A DNA stretch of 64,000 nucleotides from Sphingomonas sp. BK235 (GTDB lineage: Bacteria; Pseudomonadota; Alphaproteobacteria; Sphingomonadales; Sphingomonadaceae). The position numbers and the translations under genes are program-made. Under the pieces are notes generated by a model. That model ran no database searches. It saw nothing but the letters and a program-made list of their open reading frames with translations, and was not told where the DNA came from. The first letter of the stretch is position 1, and every line of letters begins with the position of its first letter. This document shows positions 8,217 through 18,959 of this stretch, one piece after another. Location: positions 496,001 through 560,000 of the forward strand of contig NZ_SLXN01000001.1 in assembly GCF_004345855.1 (NCBI RefSeq), written 5' to 3'.

Positions 8217-9508
8217 CACCAGCGGGTCTCGAAACGGTTGCGGAGGTAGATGGCGAGGCCGTTCATCGCCAGCAGAAACACCAACAGCACGATGATCGCG
8301 GCCGAGGTCTTCTCGACGAAGCCGGCCTGCACGTCGTCGGACCACAGGAAGATCTGCACCGGCAGCACCGTCGCCGGGTCGGTCAGCCGCTCGGGCGGGG
8401 CGGCGATGAAGGCGCGCATGCCGATCATCAGCAGCGGCGCGGTCTCGCCCAGCGCGCGCGCCATGCCGATGATCGTGCCGGTGAGGATGCCGGGCAGCGC
8501 CAGCGGCAGCACGTGGTGGAACACCACCTGCACCGGCGAGGCGCCGAGCGCGCGCGCGGCGTCGCGGATCGAGGGCGGCACCGCGCCGATCGCGTTGCGC
8601 GCCGCGATCACGATCACCGGGGTGGTCATCAGCGCGAGCGTCAGCCCGCCGACCAGCGCCGCCGAGCGCGGCATGTGGAAGGTGCCGAGGAACACCGCCA
8701 GCCCGAGCAGTCCGAAGATGATCGAGGGCACCGCGGCGAGATTGTTGATCGACACCTCGATCAGGTCGGTCCAGCGGTTCCGCGGCGCATATTCCTCGAG
8801 GTAGAGCGCGGAGAACACGCCGATCGGGAAGGCGAGCAGCAGGGTCACCAGCATCGTCAGCAGCGACCCCTTGAGCGCGCCCCAGATGCCCGCGCGGGTG
8901 GGGTCGGTCGAATCGGCGCCGGTTAGGAAATCGCGGTTGAGGCCGCGCGAGAGCTGCGGCGCGAGCGTGCGCGCGGTGGCGCGCGCCGCGGGGGTGCCGC
9001 CGCCCTTGAAGGCGATGTCGATCGCCGAGGCGACGGGCACGTCGATCAGTGCCGCGCGGTGCAGCAGCGAGGGGTCGCGCTTCACCGCCTCGCGCACGCG
9101 CAGCCACGCCGCGTCGGACAGCAGCGCCGCGCCGCCGGCGCGCGGGAAGGCGGCGTTGGCGGCGGCGTCGACCGCCTCCTCCAGCCCCGCGCCCGCGAGC
9201 GCCAGATCGGCGCGCGCGCCGCGCAGCTGCGCCGGCGTGACGGCCAGTCCCGCGCGCGCGAGGTCGATCGGCAGCGCGACGCGCGTCTCGACGAAGCCGC
9301 CGGCACCGCGCGCGATCATCGCGGCGAGGAGGAACAGCAGGAACGCCGCCGATGCCACCACCGCGGCCAGCCCGAGCAACCGGAACCGCCGCTCCGCCGC
9401 ATAGCGCGCGCGCACGCGGCGCTGCATCGCGGCGGTACGCCAGTCGGTCGGGCGCCGCTGGGTGGGCGCAGCGCTCACCGGCGCCTCCGGGACGCGGCGG
9501 TCACTCAT
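8216..9508 (-). CDS. pstA: PstA phosphate ABC transporter permease with N-terminal extension
   Basis: 430-residue inner-membrane permease. The C-terminal two thirds is a standard PstA core with six helices and the EAA-type loop ([20 protein letters not shown]). The first ~190 residues hold one membrane helix (about 43-65) and a periplasmic region that resembles the DUF3333 extension common in alphaproteobacterial PstA proteins; the E. coli protein is about 296 residues. It overlaps pstC by 8 nt and pstB by 1 nt. Confidence 0.95.
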   Translation of the reverse strand: MSDRRVPEAPVSAAPTQRRPTDWRTAAMQRRVRARYAAERRFRLLGLAAVVASAAFLLFLLAAMIARGAGGFVETRVALPIDLARAGLAVTPAQLRGARADLALAGAGLEEAVDAAANAAFPRAGGAALLSDAAWLRVREAVKRDPSLLHRAALIDVPVASAIDIAFKGGGTPAARATARTLAPQLSRGLNRDFLTGADSTDPTRAGIWGALKGSLLTMLVTLLLAFPIGVFSALYLEEYAPRNRWTDLIEVSINNLAAVPSIIFGLLGLAVFLGTFHMPRSAALVGGLTLALMTTPVIVIAARNAIGAVPPSIRDAARALGASPVQVVFHHVLPLALPGILTGTIIGMARALGETAPLLMIGMRAFIAAPPERLTDPATVLPVQIFLWSDDVQAGFVEKTSAAIIVLLVFLLAMNGLAIYLRNRFETRW

Positions 9509-10877
9509 AGGCCTCGCGGTAGCGCCGCACCACGATCAGCGCGACGACGTTGAGCAGCAGGGTGATGACGAACAGCGTCAGCCCGAGCGCGAAGGCGGCG
9601 AGCGTCTTGGCCGAGTCGAACGCGGCCTCGCCGGTGAGCAGGTCGACGATCTGCTTGGTGACGGTGGTGGTGCTGGCGAAGGGATTGAGCGTCAGCGTCG
9701 CCACGCCCGACGCCGCCATGACCACGATCATCGTCTCGCCGATCGCGCGACTCACCGCCAGCAGTACGCCGCCGACCACGCCGGGCAGCGCGGCGGGGAC
9801 GAGCACCTTGCGGATCGTCTCCGAGCTGGTCGCGCCCATCGCCAGGCTGCCGTCGCGCATCGCCGCGGGCACCGCGGAGAGCGAGTCGTCCGCCATGGAG
9901 GAGACGAAGGGGATGATCATCACGCCCATCACCGTTCCCGCGGCGAGCGCGCTCTCCGACGAGGCCCAGCTCACCCCCAGCGCCACGCCGAGGTCGCGCA
10001 CCGCCGGCGCGACGGTCAGCGCGGCGAAATAGCCGTAGACCACGGTCGGCACGCCGGCGAGGATCTCGAGCAGCGGCTTCATCCAGCGCCGCGTCACCGG
10101 CCGCGCATATTGGGTGAGGTAGATCGCGCTCATCAGCCCGAACGGGATCGCCACCGCCATCGCGATCACCGCCCCGATGAAGAAGGTGCCCCAGAACAGC
10201 GGCACGGCGCCGAGGCTCGCGCCCGGATCGCGCGGGTCGACCACCTGCGGGCTCCAGTGCGTGCCGAGCAGGAAGTCGCCGATCGGCACGAGGCGGAAGA
10301 AGCGCGCGCTCTCGACCAGCAGCGAGACGACGATCCCGACGGTCGTCACGATCGCGATCAGCGAGGCGGCGAGCAGCAGCGCCATGATCACGCGCTCGAC
10401 ATGGCCGCGCGCACCGAAGCCCGGACGCACGCGCAGGAAGGCGAGCGCGCCGCCGACGAACGCCAGCAACAGCGCCACCGCGGTGGCGATCCAGTCGTAG
10501 CGCGCCTGCGCCGCCGCATAAGCGGGGGCGAGCTGCTCGGACAGCGGGTGGAAGGCGCCGTAGGCGCGCCCGGCGGCGAGGTTGCGCGCCTCCGCCAGCA
10601 CCGCGGCGCGATCGAGCCCCGGCGCGGGGAGCTGCGCCGCGGTGGGCGTGGCGAGCACCGCGTCGGTCACCAGCGCGGGTGAGCTGACGTGCCAGACGGC
10701 GAGGAAGAGCAGCGCGGGCAGCAGCGTGCCCATCGCGACGAACCAGCCGTGGTGTTGCGGCAGCGAGCTGAACCGCCGCGTCGTGCCGCGGCGGAAGCGC
10801 GCCGCGCGCGCGCGCGCCGTGATCCAGCCGATCAGCGCCAGCGCGGCGATCAGGAAGGCGAGCGCGAGCGGCGACAT
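9501..10877 (-). CDS. pstC: PstC phosphate ABC transporter permease, long form
   Basis: 458-residue inner-membrane permease that pairs with PstA. The N-terminal ~180 residues add extra helices and a periplasmic segment not found in the ~320-residue enterobacterial PstC. The core has the EAA loop (AAMRDGSLAMGATSSETIRKV) and the conserved end of the permease domain. The start was set at ATG 10877, which overlaps the pstS stop (TGATG). The longer open frame upstream is inside pstS and is not coding. Confidence 0.95.
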   Translation of the reverse strand: MSPLALAFLIAALALIGWITARARAARFRRGTTRRFSSLPQHHGWFVAMGTLLPALLFLAVWHVSSPALVTDAVLATPTAAQLPAPGLDRAAVLAEARNLAAGRAYGAFHPLSEQLAPAYAAAQARYDWIATAVALLLAFVGGALAFLRVRPGFGARGHVERVIMALLLAASLIAIVTTVGIVVSLLVESARFFRLVPIGDFLLGTHWSPQVVDPRDPGASLGAVPLFWGTFFIGAVIAMAVAIPFGLMSAIYLTQYARPVTRRWMKPLLEILAGVPTVVYGYFAALTVAPAVRDLGVALGVSWASSESALAAGTVMGVMIIPFVSSMADDSLSAVPAAMRDGSLAMGATSSETIRKVLVPAALPGVVGGVLLAVSRAIGETMIVVMAASGVATLTLNPFASTTTVTKQIVDLLTGEAAFDSAKTLAAFALGLTLFVITLLLNVVALIVVRRYREAYE

Positions 10878-11971
10878 CAGCGCAACCCCGCCGGATCGAG
10901 CGGGGTCTCGTCGGCGATCACCGCGGCGGCGCGACGCTGCACCGCCTCGGGCGAAGCGATCAGCCCGCGGCGCACGAGCGGGCCGCTTCGACCCCAGAGC
11001 GCGGCGTAGCGGCGGAGAAACGGACGCAGCCCCGGGATCGCGCGCAGATGCGCTTTCTTGACGTAGAGATAGAGCGGGCGCGCGCCGGGGTAGCTGCCGT
11101 CCGCGATCGTGGCGTAGCTGGGCGCTACGCCGCCCAGCGGAACACCCCGCAGCGCGCCCGCATTCTCCTCGAGATAGGCATAGCCGAAGATGCCGATCGC
11201 CAGCGGGTTGGTGCCGAGCTTCTGGACGATCAGATTGTCGTTCTCGCCGGCGTCGACATAGGCGCCGTCCTCGCGCAGCCGCTGGCAGCGCGCGGCGAAG
11301 ACCTCGGGCGCGCGCTCGCGCAGCCCTCGCGTGCCGGGCTCCACCGCCTCGCAGCCCGGCGCCATGATCAGCTCGGCGAACGAGTCGCGCGTCCCGCTCG
11401 TCGCGGGCGGGCCATAGACCTGGATCGGGGTGGCGGGCAGCGCGGGATTGACGTCGCGCCACAGTCGCGCGCGATTGGGGCGGCCACCCGGCGCGGCGGC
11501 GAGGGCGCGATAGAGATCGCTGCTGCTCAGTCGCAGCCCCGGACCGCGCAGCGACTCGGCGAGGGCGATGCCGTCGATCCCGATCGGCACCTCCAGCACC
11601 GCGTCGACGCCGTGGCGCACGCACGCCTCATATTCGGCGCGATGCATCCGCCGCGAGGCATCGGCGACGTCGGGTTGCGCCGCGCCGATCCCGCCGCAGA
11701 ACAGCTTCATCCCCGCGCCCGTCCCCGTCGCCTCGATCACGGGGGGCTTGGCGCCGGAATCGTTGGCGAGGAACTGCTCGGCCACCAGCGTGGTGAAGGG
11801 ATAGACGGTGGAGGAACCGACGATGCGGATCTGATCGCGCGATCCCGCACCGCCGCCCGCCGCCTCGTCGACGCAGCCGCCGAGCGCGACCAGCGCCGTC
11901 GCCGCCAGCATGGCGTGCGGCAGCGTGGCCGGCATCCTGGCCGCGAGCGCGTTGACGAAGCGCGACATCAT
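10877..11971 (-). CDS. pstS: PstS phosphate-binding lipoprotein
   Basis: 364-residue periplasmic phosphate receptor. The signal sequence ends in a lipobox (VALGGC, Cys33), so the mature protein is probably membrane-tethered. Phosphate-binding segments are readable: RIVGSSTVYPFT near the mature N-terminus, then the TGTGAGMKLFCGG loop, and PATSGTRDSFAEL. Two adjacent ATG codons (11971, 11968) are possible starts. It lies 59 nt after phoR, the largest internal gap of the operon, and this gap may contain a secondary promoter. Confidence 0.94.
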   Translation of the reverse strand: MMSRFVNALAARMPATLPHAMLAATALVALGGCVDEAAGGGAGSRDQIRIVGSSTVYPFTTLVAEQFLANDSGAKPPVIEATGTGAGMKLFCGGIGAAQPDVADASRRMHRAEYEACVRHGVDAVLEVPIGIDGIALAESLRGPGLRLSSSDLYRALAAAPGGRPNRARLWRDVNPALPATPIQVYGPPATSGTRDSFAELIMAPGCEAVEPGTRGLRERAPEVFAARCQRLREDGAYVDAGENDNLIVQKLGTNPLAIGIFGYAYLEENAGALRGVPLGGVAPSYATIADGSYPGARPLYLYVKKAHLRAIPGLRPFLRRYAALWGRSGPLVRRGLIASPEAVQRRAAAVIADETPLDPAGLR

Positions 11972-12015
11972 ACCCCCGAGCGGGCGGCCCGTGCGGCGGC
12001 CCCGGTGGCGCCGCC

Positions 12016-12029
12016 AATGTGACACAAGC
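12016..12029 (-). promoter_or_regulatory. Possible partial Pho box ahead of pstS
   Basis: In the 59-nt phoR-pstS gap the minus strand reads CTTGTGTCACATT. TGTCACA matches one half of the PhoB direct repeat (TGTCATA-like), but a good second half 11 bp away is not evident. Position about 50 bp before the pstS start fits a low-phosphate-inducible internal promoter. Weak evidence. Confidence 0.2.
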
Positions 12030-12030
12030 G

Positions 12031-13242
12031 TTACGCCTTGATGACAGCAGCGTCCGGCCCGGCGGCGGGGAGGGTTACCGCCACGCGGGTGCCGACCCCG
12101 ACCTGGCTGGTGATGTCGAGCCGCCCGCGATGGCGCTCGACGATATGCTTGACGATCGCGAGTCCCAGGCCGGTACCGCCGAGCGAGCGGCTGCGGCCGG
12201 GGTCGACGCGGTAGAAGCGCTCGGTGAGGCGCGGCAGATGCTCGGGCGCGATGCCCTCGCCCTGATCCGCGACGACGAGGCAGACGGTGCGGTCGACGCC
12301 GCTGAGCGACACCTCGACCGGCGTGCCCGCGCGGCCGTATTTCATCGCATTGCCGACGAGATTGTGGATCAGCTGCGACAATTGCGCCTGATCCCCCACC
12401 ACGCGCGGCAGGTCCTCGGCCAGCGCCAGCCGGATGTCGTCGCCGCGGTTGCCGTGCGTGGTGGAGAGCGAGTCGCACGCGTCCTGCACCAGCCCGGCGA
12501 GATCGACCTCGGCGCGCGGCAGGCGGAACTTCTCCGCCTCGATCCGCGACAGGCTCATCAGGTCCTCGACCAGCCGCTCCATCCGCCGCGCCTCGTCGAA
12601 GACGATGCCGAGGAAGCGCTGGCGCAGCCCCGGATCCTCCCCAGCGGCATCGGCGAGCGTCTCGACATAGCCGAGGATCGAGGCGAGCGGGGTGCGCAGC
12701 TCGTGGCTGGCGTTGGCGACGAAATCGACGCGCATCCGCTCGGCGGCATATTGGTTGGTCTGGTCGACGAGATGGACCAGCCGCAGCGCGGGGCCGAGCG
12801 CGGCGGTGCGCATCTGCCAGCGCTGGTCGAGCGTGCCGATCCCGACCAGATCGACCGGGTGCTCCGCGCCATCGGCGAGATGGTCGGCCGCACCGGGGTG
12901 ACGGATCGCGACGCGCGCGTCCTCGCCCAGGATATGCTGGCCCAGCAGGGCGCGCGCGGCGGCATTGGCGACCACGACGCGGCCGGCGCGCAGCACCAGC
13001 ACCGGCTCGGCGATCGCCTCGAGCGCGGCCTCATAGGGTATTTCGGCGCGGGTCGGCTCGGGCGCGGCGTCGGCGGGAAGTTCCTCCGGGATGGTGGCGA
13101 TGATGACGACCAGCGCGGCGCATCCCGCCAGCGCGGCGAGCGCGGTCTGGCCGTCGCCGCCGGAGAGCACGAGCACGACCGCGGCGGTCGCGACCGCGAT
13201 CGCGACCGCGAGCCAGGTGCGGAGCGGGATCTCGTCGATCAC
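12031..13242 (-). CDS. phoR: PhoR phosphate sensor histidine kinase
   Basis: 403-residue membrane histidine kinase. Two N-terminal helices (about 8-28 and 35-52) lack a large periplasmic loop, as in PhoR of other bacteria. A PAS-like region (about 68-165) follows, then the H-box FVANASHELRTPLAS with His180, the N box LIHNLVGNAMKYG, and the G boxes DQGEGI and GGTGLGLAIVKHI. It phosphorylates PhoB when PstSCAB-PhoU signals phosphate shortage. The start is a GTG at 13242 that forms a GTGA overlap with the preceding stop. The frame upstream of it is the VanZ-like gene read out of frame. Confidence 0.93.
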   Translation of the reverse strand: MIDEIPLRTWLAVAIAVATAAVVLVLSGGDGQTALAALAGCAALVVIIATIPEELPADAAPEPTRAEIPYEAALEAIAEPVLVLRAGRVVVANAAARALLGQHILGEDARVAIRHPGAADHLADGAEHPVDLVGIGTLDQRWQMRTAALGPALRLVHLVDQTNQYAAERMRVDFVANASHELRTPLASILGYVETLADAAGEDPGLRQRFLGIVFDEARRMERLVEDLMSLSRIEAEKFRLPRAEVDLAGLVQDACDSLSTTHGNRGDDIRLALAEDLPRVVGDQAQLSQLIHNLVGNAMKYGRAGTPVEVSLSGVDRTVCLVVADQGEGIAPEHLPRLTERFYRVDPGRSRSLGGTGLGLAIVKHIVERHRGRLDITSQVGVGTRVAVTLPAAGPDAAVIKA

Positions 13243-13649
13243 GCGCGCGGGTGTAGCGCAGTTCGCCGCTCTTGGGCAGCCGCGCCGCCCGCGCCGGCGC
13301 GGCGCGCGACGGCGACCACCACCAGCACCGCGACGATGATGGTCGTGTCGGCGACCCAGTCCATGATGTCGCAGTCGCGGTGGAGCGAGGGGATCGACTG
13401 CAACACCTCGATCATCGCGCCCAGGAACGACAGCCGCTCGCCGATGCGCAGCAGCGAGCTGGCAGGGAAGGCGAGCACGGACAGCATCGTCAGCGTGCCG
13501 AAGGCGAACATATGCTGCCACTTGTCGCCGACGTTCGCGACCTGCGGCGGGTGCGGCAGCAGCGCGAGCGTCACCGCGCCGAGCGTGGCGGCGACCAGCG
13601 CGAGCAGGAAGAGCGGGCGGACCTGCGCCAGCGAGGTGGTACCGGTCAT
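13239..13649 (-). CDS. VanZ-like small membrane protein
   Basis: 136 residues with about four hydrophobic segments and the VanZ-like signature GDKWQHMFAFGTLTML near 40-56, followed by a DxxMDW element (DCDIMDWVADT) near the last helix. Function of this family outside teicoplanin resistance is unclear. The start was taken at ATG 13649, which overlaps the gph stop (ATGA). The phoR start overlaps its own stop (GTGA), so it is locked between a phosphatase and the phosphate sensor. Confidence 0.8.
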   Translation of the reverse strand: MTGTTSLAQVRPLFLLALVAATLGAVTLALLPHPPQVANVGDKWQHMFAFGTLTMLSVLAFPASSLLRIGERLSFLGAMIEVLQSIPSLHRDCDIMDWVADTTIIVAVLVVVAVARRAGAGGAAAQERRTALHPRA

Positions 13650-14314
13650 AGCCGCTCCAGCGTGAGGATGAGTTCGTCGAAGCCGTCGATGATCGCCTCC
13701 GCGCCGAGCTCCTCGACCGGCTGCATCAGGAAACCGAAACGACATGCCACCGCGGGGAGCCCGGCGGCGTGCGCGGCCTGTATGTCGTAGATCGAGTCGC
13801 CGACGAACGCCGCGCGCCCGCCGCCGCAGCGTTCCACCATGGCGTCGATCGGCAGCCGCGACGGCTTGCCGTTGCCCGGCCCCATCGTGTCCCCGCCGAT
13901 GATCGTGACGAAGCGCCCGGTCAGATCGAGCTGGCCGAGCACCTGACGCGCGAGATGCTCGAGCTTGTTGGTCACCACCGCGAGCCGGACACCGCGCGCG
14001 GCGAGCGCGTCGAGCGCGTCGATGGCGTGCGGATAGGGCTGGGTGTGGACGGTGAGATGCGCCTCATAATAGTCGAGCAGCCGCCGGTGCAGCACTGCCA
14101 GCTCCTCCTCCGAGCAGCCGCCGGTCGCCGCCATGCCCTGCGCCAGCATGTGGCGCGCGCCGCCGCCGATCATCGGCTTGACCTGCTCGACGGTCAGCGT
14201 GGGACGCCCGGCCGAGGCGAATGCGTGGTTCACCGCGGCGGTGAGGTCACCCGAGGTGTCGAGCAGCGTGCCGTCGAGGTCGAACCCGACGATCGGAAAG
14301 GGGAAGTCGGTCAT
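13646..14314 (-). CDS. gph: HAD-family phosphoglycolate phosphatase
   Basis: 222-residue HAD hydrolase. Motif I is DLDGTLLDT (nucleophile Asp12), motif II is VVTNK, and the motif IV region is AFVGDSIYDIQAA. The cap insertion between motifs I and II and the length fit Gph, which clears 2-phosphoglycolate formed by DNA repair or oxygenase activity; a related phosphomonoesterase substrate cannot be excluded. Start ATG at 14314 is chosen because the product begins just before motif I. It heads the minus-strand gph-vanZ-phoR-pst chain and is divergent from glmU (61 bp). Confidence 0.85.
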   Translation of the reverse strand: MTDFPFPIVGFDLDGTLLDTSGDLTAAVNHAFASAGRPTLTVEQVKPMIGGGARHMLAQGMAATGGCSEEELAVLHRRLLDYYEAHLTVHTQPYPHAIDALDALAARGVRLAVVTNKLEHLARQVLGQLDLTGRFVTIIGGDTMGPGNGKPSRLPIDAMVERCGGGRAAFVGDSIYDIQAAHAAGLPAVACRFGFLMQPVEELGAEAIIDGFDELILTLERL

Positions 14315-14375
14315 GCGCGCGCCGCGTTGCCGCCTCATACTGGAATTGGCAAGCAAAGGGTGGCAGGGCACGCCC

Positions 14376-15725
14376 ATGTCGAGCCAGCCGCCCGTCGCCA
14401 TCGTCGTCCTTGCCGCGGGCAAGGGCACGCGGATGAAGTCCGATCTGCACAAGGTGCTGCATCCCGTCGCGGGACGCCCGATGCTGCTCCACCTGCTCGC
14501 CAGCGCGGCCACGCTCGCGCCCGAGCGCACCGTCGTCGTCGTCGGCGCCGGGCGCGAGCAGGTCGAGGCGGCGGTCGCCCCGCTCGGCGCCGCGACCGCG
14601 CACCAGGCCGAGCAGCTCGGCACCGGTCACGCGGTGAGGCAGGCCGAGGCGGCGCTGGCGGGCTTCGCGGGCGACGTGCTGATCCTCTACGGTGATGTCC
14701 CGCTGGTCAGCGCGGCGACGATGCGCGCGATGCTCGACCGGCTCCACGCCGCCGACGCGCCCGAAGTGGTGGTGCTCGGCTTCCGCCCCGCCGACCCCGG
14801 CGCTTACGGCCGGCTGATCGTCGCGCCCGGCGGCGACCGGCTCGAGAAGATCGTCGAATATAAGGACGCCAGCGCCGCCGAGCGCGCGGTCGACCTGTGC
14901 AATACCGGGCTGATGGCGGTGCGCGGCGAGCGGCTGTTCGCGCTGCTGGCGCGGCTCGGCAACGCCAATGCGGCGGGCGAATATTATCTCACCGACGTGG
15001 TCGAGCTGTCGGGGCAGGCCGCGGTGATCGAGGCGGCGGCGGACGAGGTCGCGGGAGTCAACAGCCGCGCCGAGCTGGCCGCGGTGGAGGCGACGTGGCA
15101 GCAGGCGCGCCGCGCGCGTGCGATGGCGGAGGGCGCGACGCTGCTCGCGCCCGAGACGGTGTGGTTCGCGCACGACACGGTGATCGGCCGCGACGTGACG
15201 ATCGCGCAGAACGTCGTCTTCGGACCCGGCGTCGAGGTGGCGGACGGCGCGACGATCCACGCCTTCAGCCATGTCGAGGGCGCCAACGTGGCGAGCGGCG
15301 TCGAGGTCGGCCCCTATGCGCGGCTGCGGCCGGGCGCGGTGCTGGAGCAAGGCGCCAAGGTCGGCAATTTCGTCGAGGTGAAGAACGCGGTGCTGCACGC
15401 CGGCGCCAAGGCCAACCACCTCAGCTACATCGGCGATGCCGAGGTCGGCGCCAAGGCGAACATCGGCGCCGGCACGATCACCTGCAACTATAACGGCTAT
15501 CTCAAGAGCCGCACGGTGATCGGCGCGGGGGCCTTCGTCGGCTCCAACTCGGCGCTGGTCGCCCCGGTGACGATCGGGGACGGCGCCATCGTCGCGGCAG
15601 GTTCCGTGATCGTCCGGGACGTTACCGAGGATTCACTTGCCTTGGCGCGAGGCCGGCAGGAAGAGCGCGCGGGTTGGGCGGCGCGCTTTCGCGCGTCGAT
15701 GAAGGCGAAGAAGGGCGGCCAATAA
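14376..15725 (+). CDS. glmU: GlmU, bifunctional UDP-GlcNAc pyrophosphorylase / GlcN-1-P acetyltransferase
   Basis: 449-residue cytoplasmic enzyme making UDP-N-acetylglucosamine for peptidoglycan and LPS. The N-terminal uridyltransferase domain starts with LAAGKGTRMKS (12-22). The C-terminal left-handed beta-helix has hexapeptide repeats and the acetyltransferase motifs NFVEVKN, NHLSYIGDAEVG and GTITCNYNG. Length is standard. It is followed one base later by glmS, so the two consecutive branches of the amino-sugar pathway are co-transcribed. The frame is open further upstream but ATG 14376 gives the family N-terminus. Confidence 0.97.
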   Translation: MSSQPPVAIVVLAAGKGTRMKSDLHKVLHPVAGRPMLLHLLASAATLAPERTVVVVGAGREQVEAAVAPLGAATAHQAEQLGTGHAVRQAEAALAGFAGDVLILYGDVPLVSAATMRAMLDRLHAADAPEVVVLGFRPADPGAYGRLIVAPGGDRLEKIVEYKDASAAERAVDLCNTGLMAVRGERLFALLARLGNANAAGEYYLTDVVELSGQAAVIEAAADEVAGVNSRAELAAVEATWQQARRARAMAEGATLLAPETVWFAHDTVIGRDVTIAQNVVFGPGVEVADGATIHAFSHVEGANVASGVEVGPYARLRPGAVLEQGAKVGNFVEVKNAVLHAGAKANHLSYIGDAEVGAKANIGAGTITCNYNGYLKSRTVIGAGAFVGSNSALVAPVTIGDGAIVAAGSVIVRDVTEDSLALARGRQEERAGWAARFRASMKAKKGGQ

Positions 15726-15726
15726 G

Positions 15727-17550
<1,824 letters not shown>

Positions 17551-17615
17551 GGGTTTCGGCGTGCGTAGGAGCGCGGGGCATCGGCACCTCGTCCTGTCCT
17601 CGCCTTCACCCCTGG

Positions 17616-17711
17616 CGTCATCCTGAGCTCGTCTCAGGATCCACCGTCCCGCGCACGCAGGTGCCGCGGCGCCTGCGGAACCGTGGATCCTGAGACGAGC
17701 TCAGGATGACG
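17616..17711. repeat. 96-bp dyad element, family B, copy 1
   Basis: Two perfectly complementary 29-nt arms (17616-17644 and 17683-17711) flank a 38-nt spacer that itself forms a hairpin (GCAGGTGCC / GGCGCCTGC). Each arm is also a small hairpin (ATCCTGAG / CTCAGGAT). It lies between convergent glmS and the ycaQ-like gene, where it can act as a two-way terminator. A second element with the same dimensions lies at 36283-36378. Confidence 0.85.
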
Positions 17712-17741
17712 GCAGGGCGGGGGGCTGACCACCCCACCGCC

Positions 17742-18920
17742 TCACCGGTCGCCCACCACCTCACCCAGCACCACGCGCTCCAGCCCGAGCCACGCCGCCA
17801 TCCGCTCCAGTTCCGCCAACAGCCGCGGCATCGCGTCGGCGGGCGCGTCCGGCTCGAGCGTCACGCGCCGCGCCGCCAGCACGCCCGCGGCACGGTCGGC
17901 CTTGAGGTCGACCCGCGCCACCAGCGCCTCGTCGAGCAGGAAGGGGAGAACGTAATAGCCGTGCTGCCGGCGCTCCTGCGGCACGTAGATCTCGATCCGG
18001 TAGCGGAAGCCGAACAGCCGCTCGGTCCGTCCGCGCTCCCACACCAAAGGGTCGAACGGCGCCAGCAACGCCGCGCCCCGCACCCGCCGTGGCGGCGCGG
18101 CGTCACGATGCAGCCACGCGCGCTGCGGCCAGCCCTCGACGCGCACCGGCAGCAGCACCCCCGCCTCGGCCAGCGTCGCGATCGCATGGTCGCCCTCGGC
18201 CGGACGCAGCCGATAATAATCGCGCAGGTCTGCCGCGGTCGCGACCCCGAGCGCGCGGGCGGCCCGCTCCACCAGCCCCGCCTGCGCCAGCTCGGGCGAG
18301 GGCGTCGGCAGCGCCAGCAATGCCGCGGGCAGCACGCGCTCGGGCAAATCGTACACGCGCGCGAAGCTGCCGCGCCGCGTCGCGGTGGTGATCCGGCCCG
18401 ACCAGAACAGCCATTCGAGTGCGTGCTTGGTGTCGCTCCACTCCCACCAGCCGCTGCGGCTCGCGCCGTTCTCGAAATCGGCCGCGGTGAGCGGTCCCTC
18501 GGCGGCGATCCGCTCCAGCACCGCCATCGCGCGGGGGCGGTCCTCGCCGGCGAAGCGACGCAGCCGCAGATAGCCGGTCTCGCCGCGCTCGGCCCGCGCC
18601 ATCCGCCAGCGCAGCAGCGGGTGGAGCTCGAGCGGCAGCAGCGACGCCTCGTGCGCCCAATATTCGAACAGCCGGCGGTGGCGGAGCGGCCCCCAGGCGT
18701 CGCGCTCCAGCAAGCCGCGGTCATAGCCGCCCAGCCGCGCGAAGGCGGGGAGATAATGCGCGCGCGTCAGCACGTTGACGCTGTCGATCTGGAACAGGCC
18801 GAGCCGCTCGGCGGTGGCGCGCACCATCGCCGCGCCGGGGCGGCTCGGCAAGCGGCGCCCGAAGCCTTGCGCCGCGAGCGCGATCCGGCGCGCCTCGGAG
18901 AGCGACAGCGTCTGCGTCAT
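17742..18920 (-). CDS. YcaQ/AlkZ-like winged-helix DNA glycosylase
   Basis: 392-residue member of the HTH_42 superfamily (COG3214-type). The segment LGLFQIDSVNVLTRAHY has Gln44-x-Asp46, matching the QxD catalytic motif of the YcaQ subgroup, which removes alkylated bases and unhooks interstrand crosslinks; the AlkZ subgroup has QxQ instead. Winged-helix repeats run through the middle (for example PLTAADFENG and VATAADLRDYYRL). Start ATG 18920 has an ACGAGG ribosome-binding site; a start 12 codons upstream is possible. It is followed by a 39-nt gap from the upstream hydrolase gene on the same strand. Confidence 0.82.
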   Translation of the reverse strand: MTQTLSLSEARRIALAAQGFGRRLPSRPGAAMVRATAERLGLFQIDSVNVLTRAHYLPAFARLGGYDRGLLERDAWGPLRHRRLFEYWAHEASLLPLELHPLLRWRMARAERGETGYLRLRRFAGEDRPRAMAVLERIAAEGPLTAADFENGASRSGWWEWSDTKHALEWLFWSGRITTATRRGSFARVYDLPERVLPAALLALPTPSPELAQAGLVERAARALGVATAADLRDYYRLRPAEGDHAIATLAEAGVLLPVRVEGWPQRAWLHRDAAPPRRVRGAALLAPFDPLVWERGRTERLFGFRYRIEIYVPQERRQHGYYVLPFLLDEALVARVDLKADRAAGVLAARRVTLEPDAPADAMPRLLAELERMAAWLGLERVVLGEVVGDR

Positions 18921-18959
18921 CCTCGTGACTTGGCGGTCGGCCCCTGCCGACGTCAACCG

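Noticed and set aside
12019-13665. 548-residue plus-strand frame opposite phoR and the VanZ-like gene
   Set aside because: Compositional artefact rich in Arg, Asp and Gly, no start context; the minus strand genes are coupled and recognisable.
15720-15726. glmS ribozyme
   Set aside because: Only one base separates glmU and glmS, and the ribozyme is confined mainly to Gram-positive bacteria.
17616-17711. Insertion sequence or transposon ends at the 96-bp dyad
   Set aside because: No transposase frame inside or next to either element and no target-site duplication seen; dimensions fit a non-autonomous palindromic repeat.
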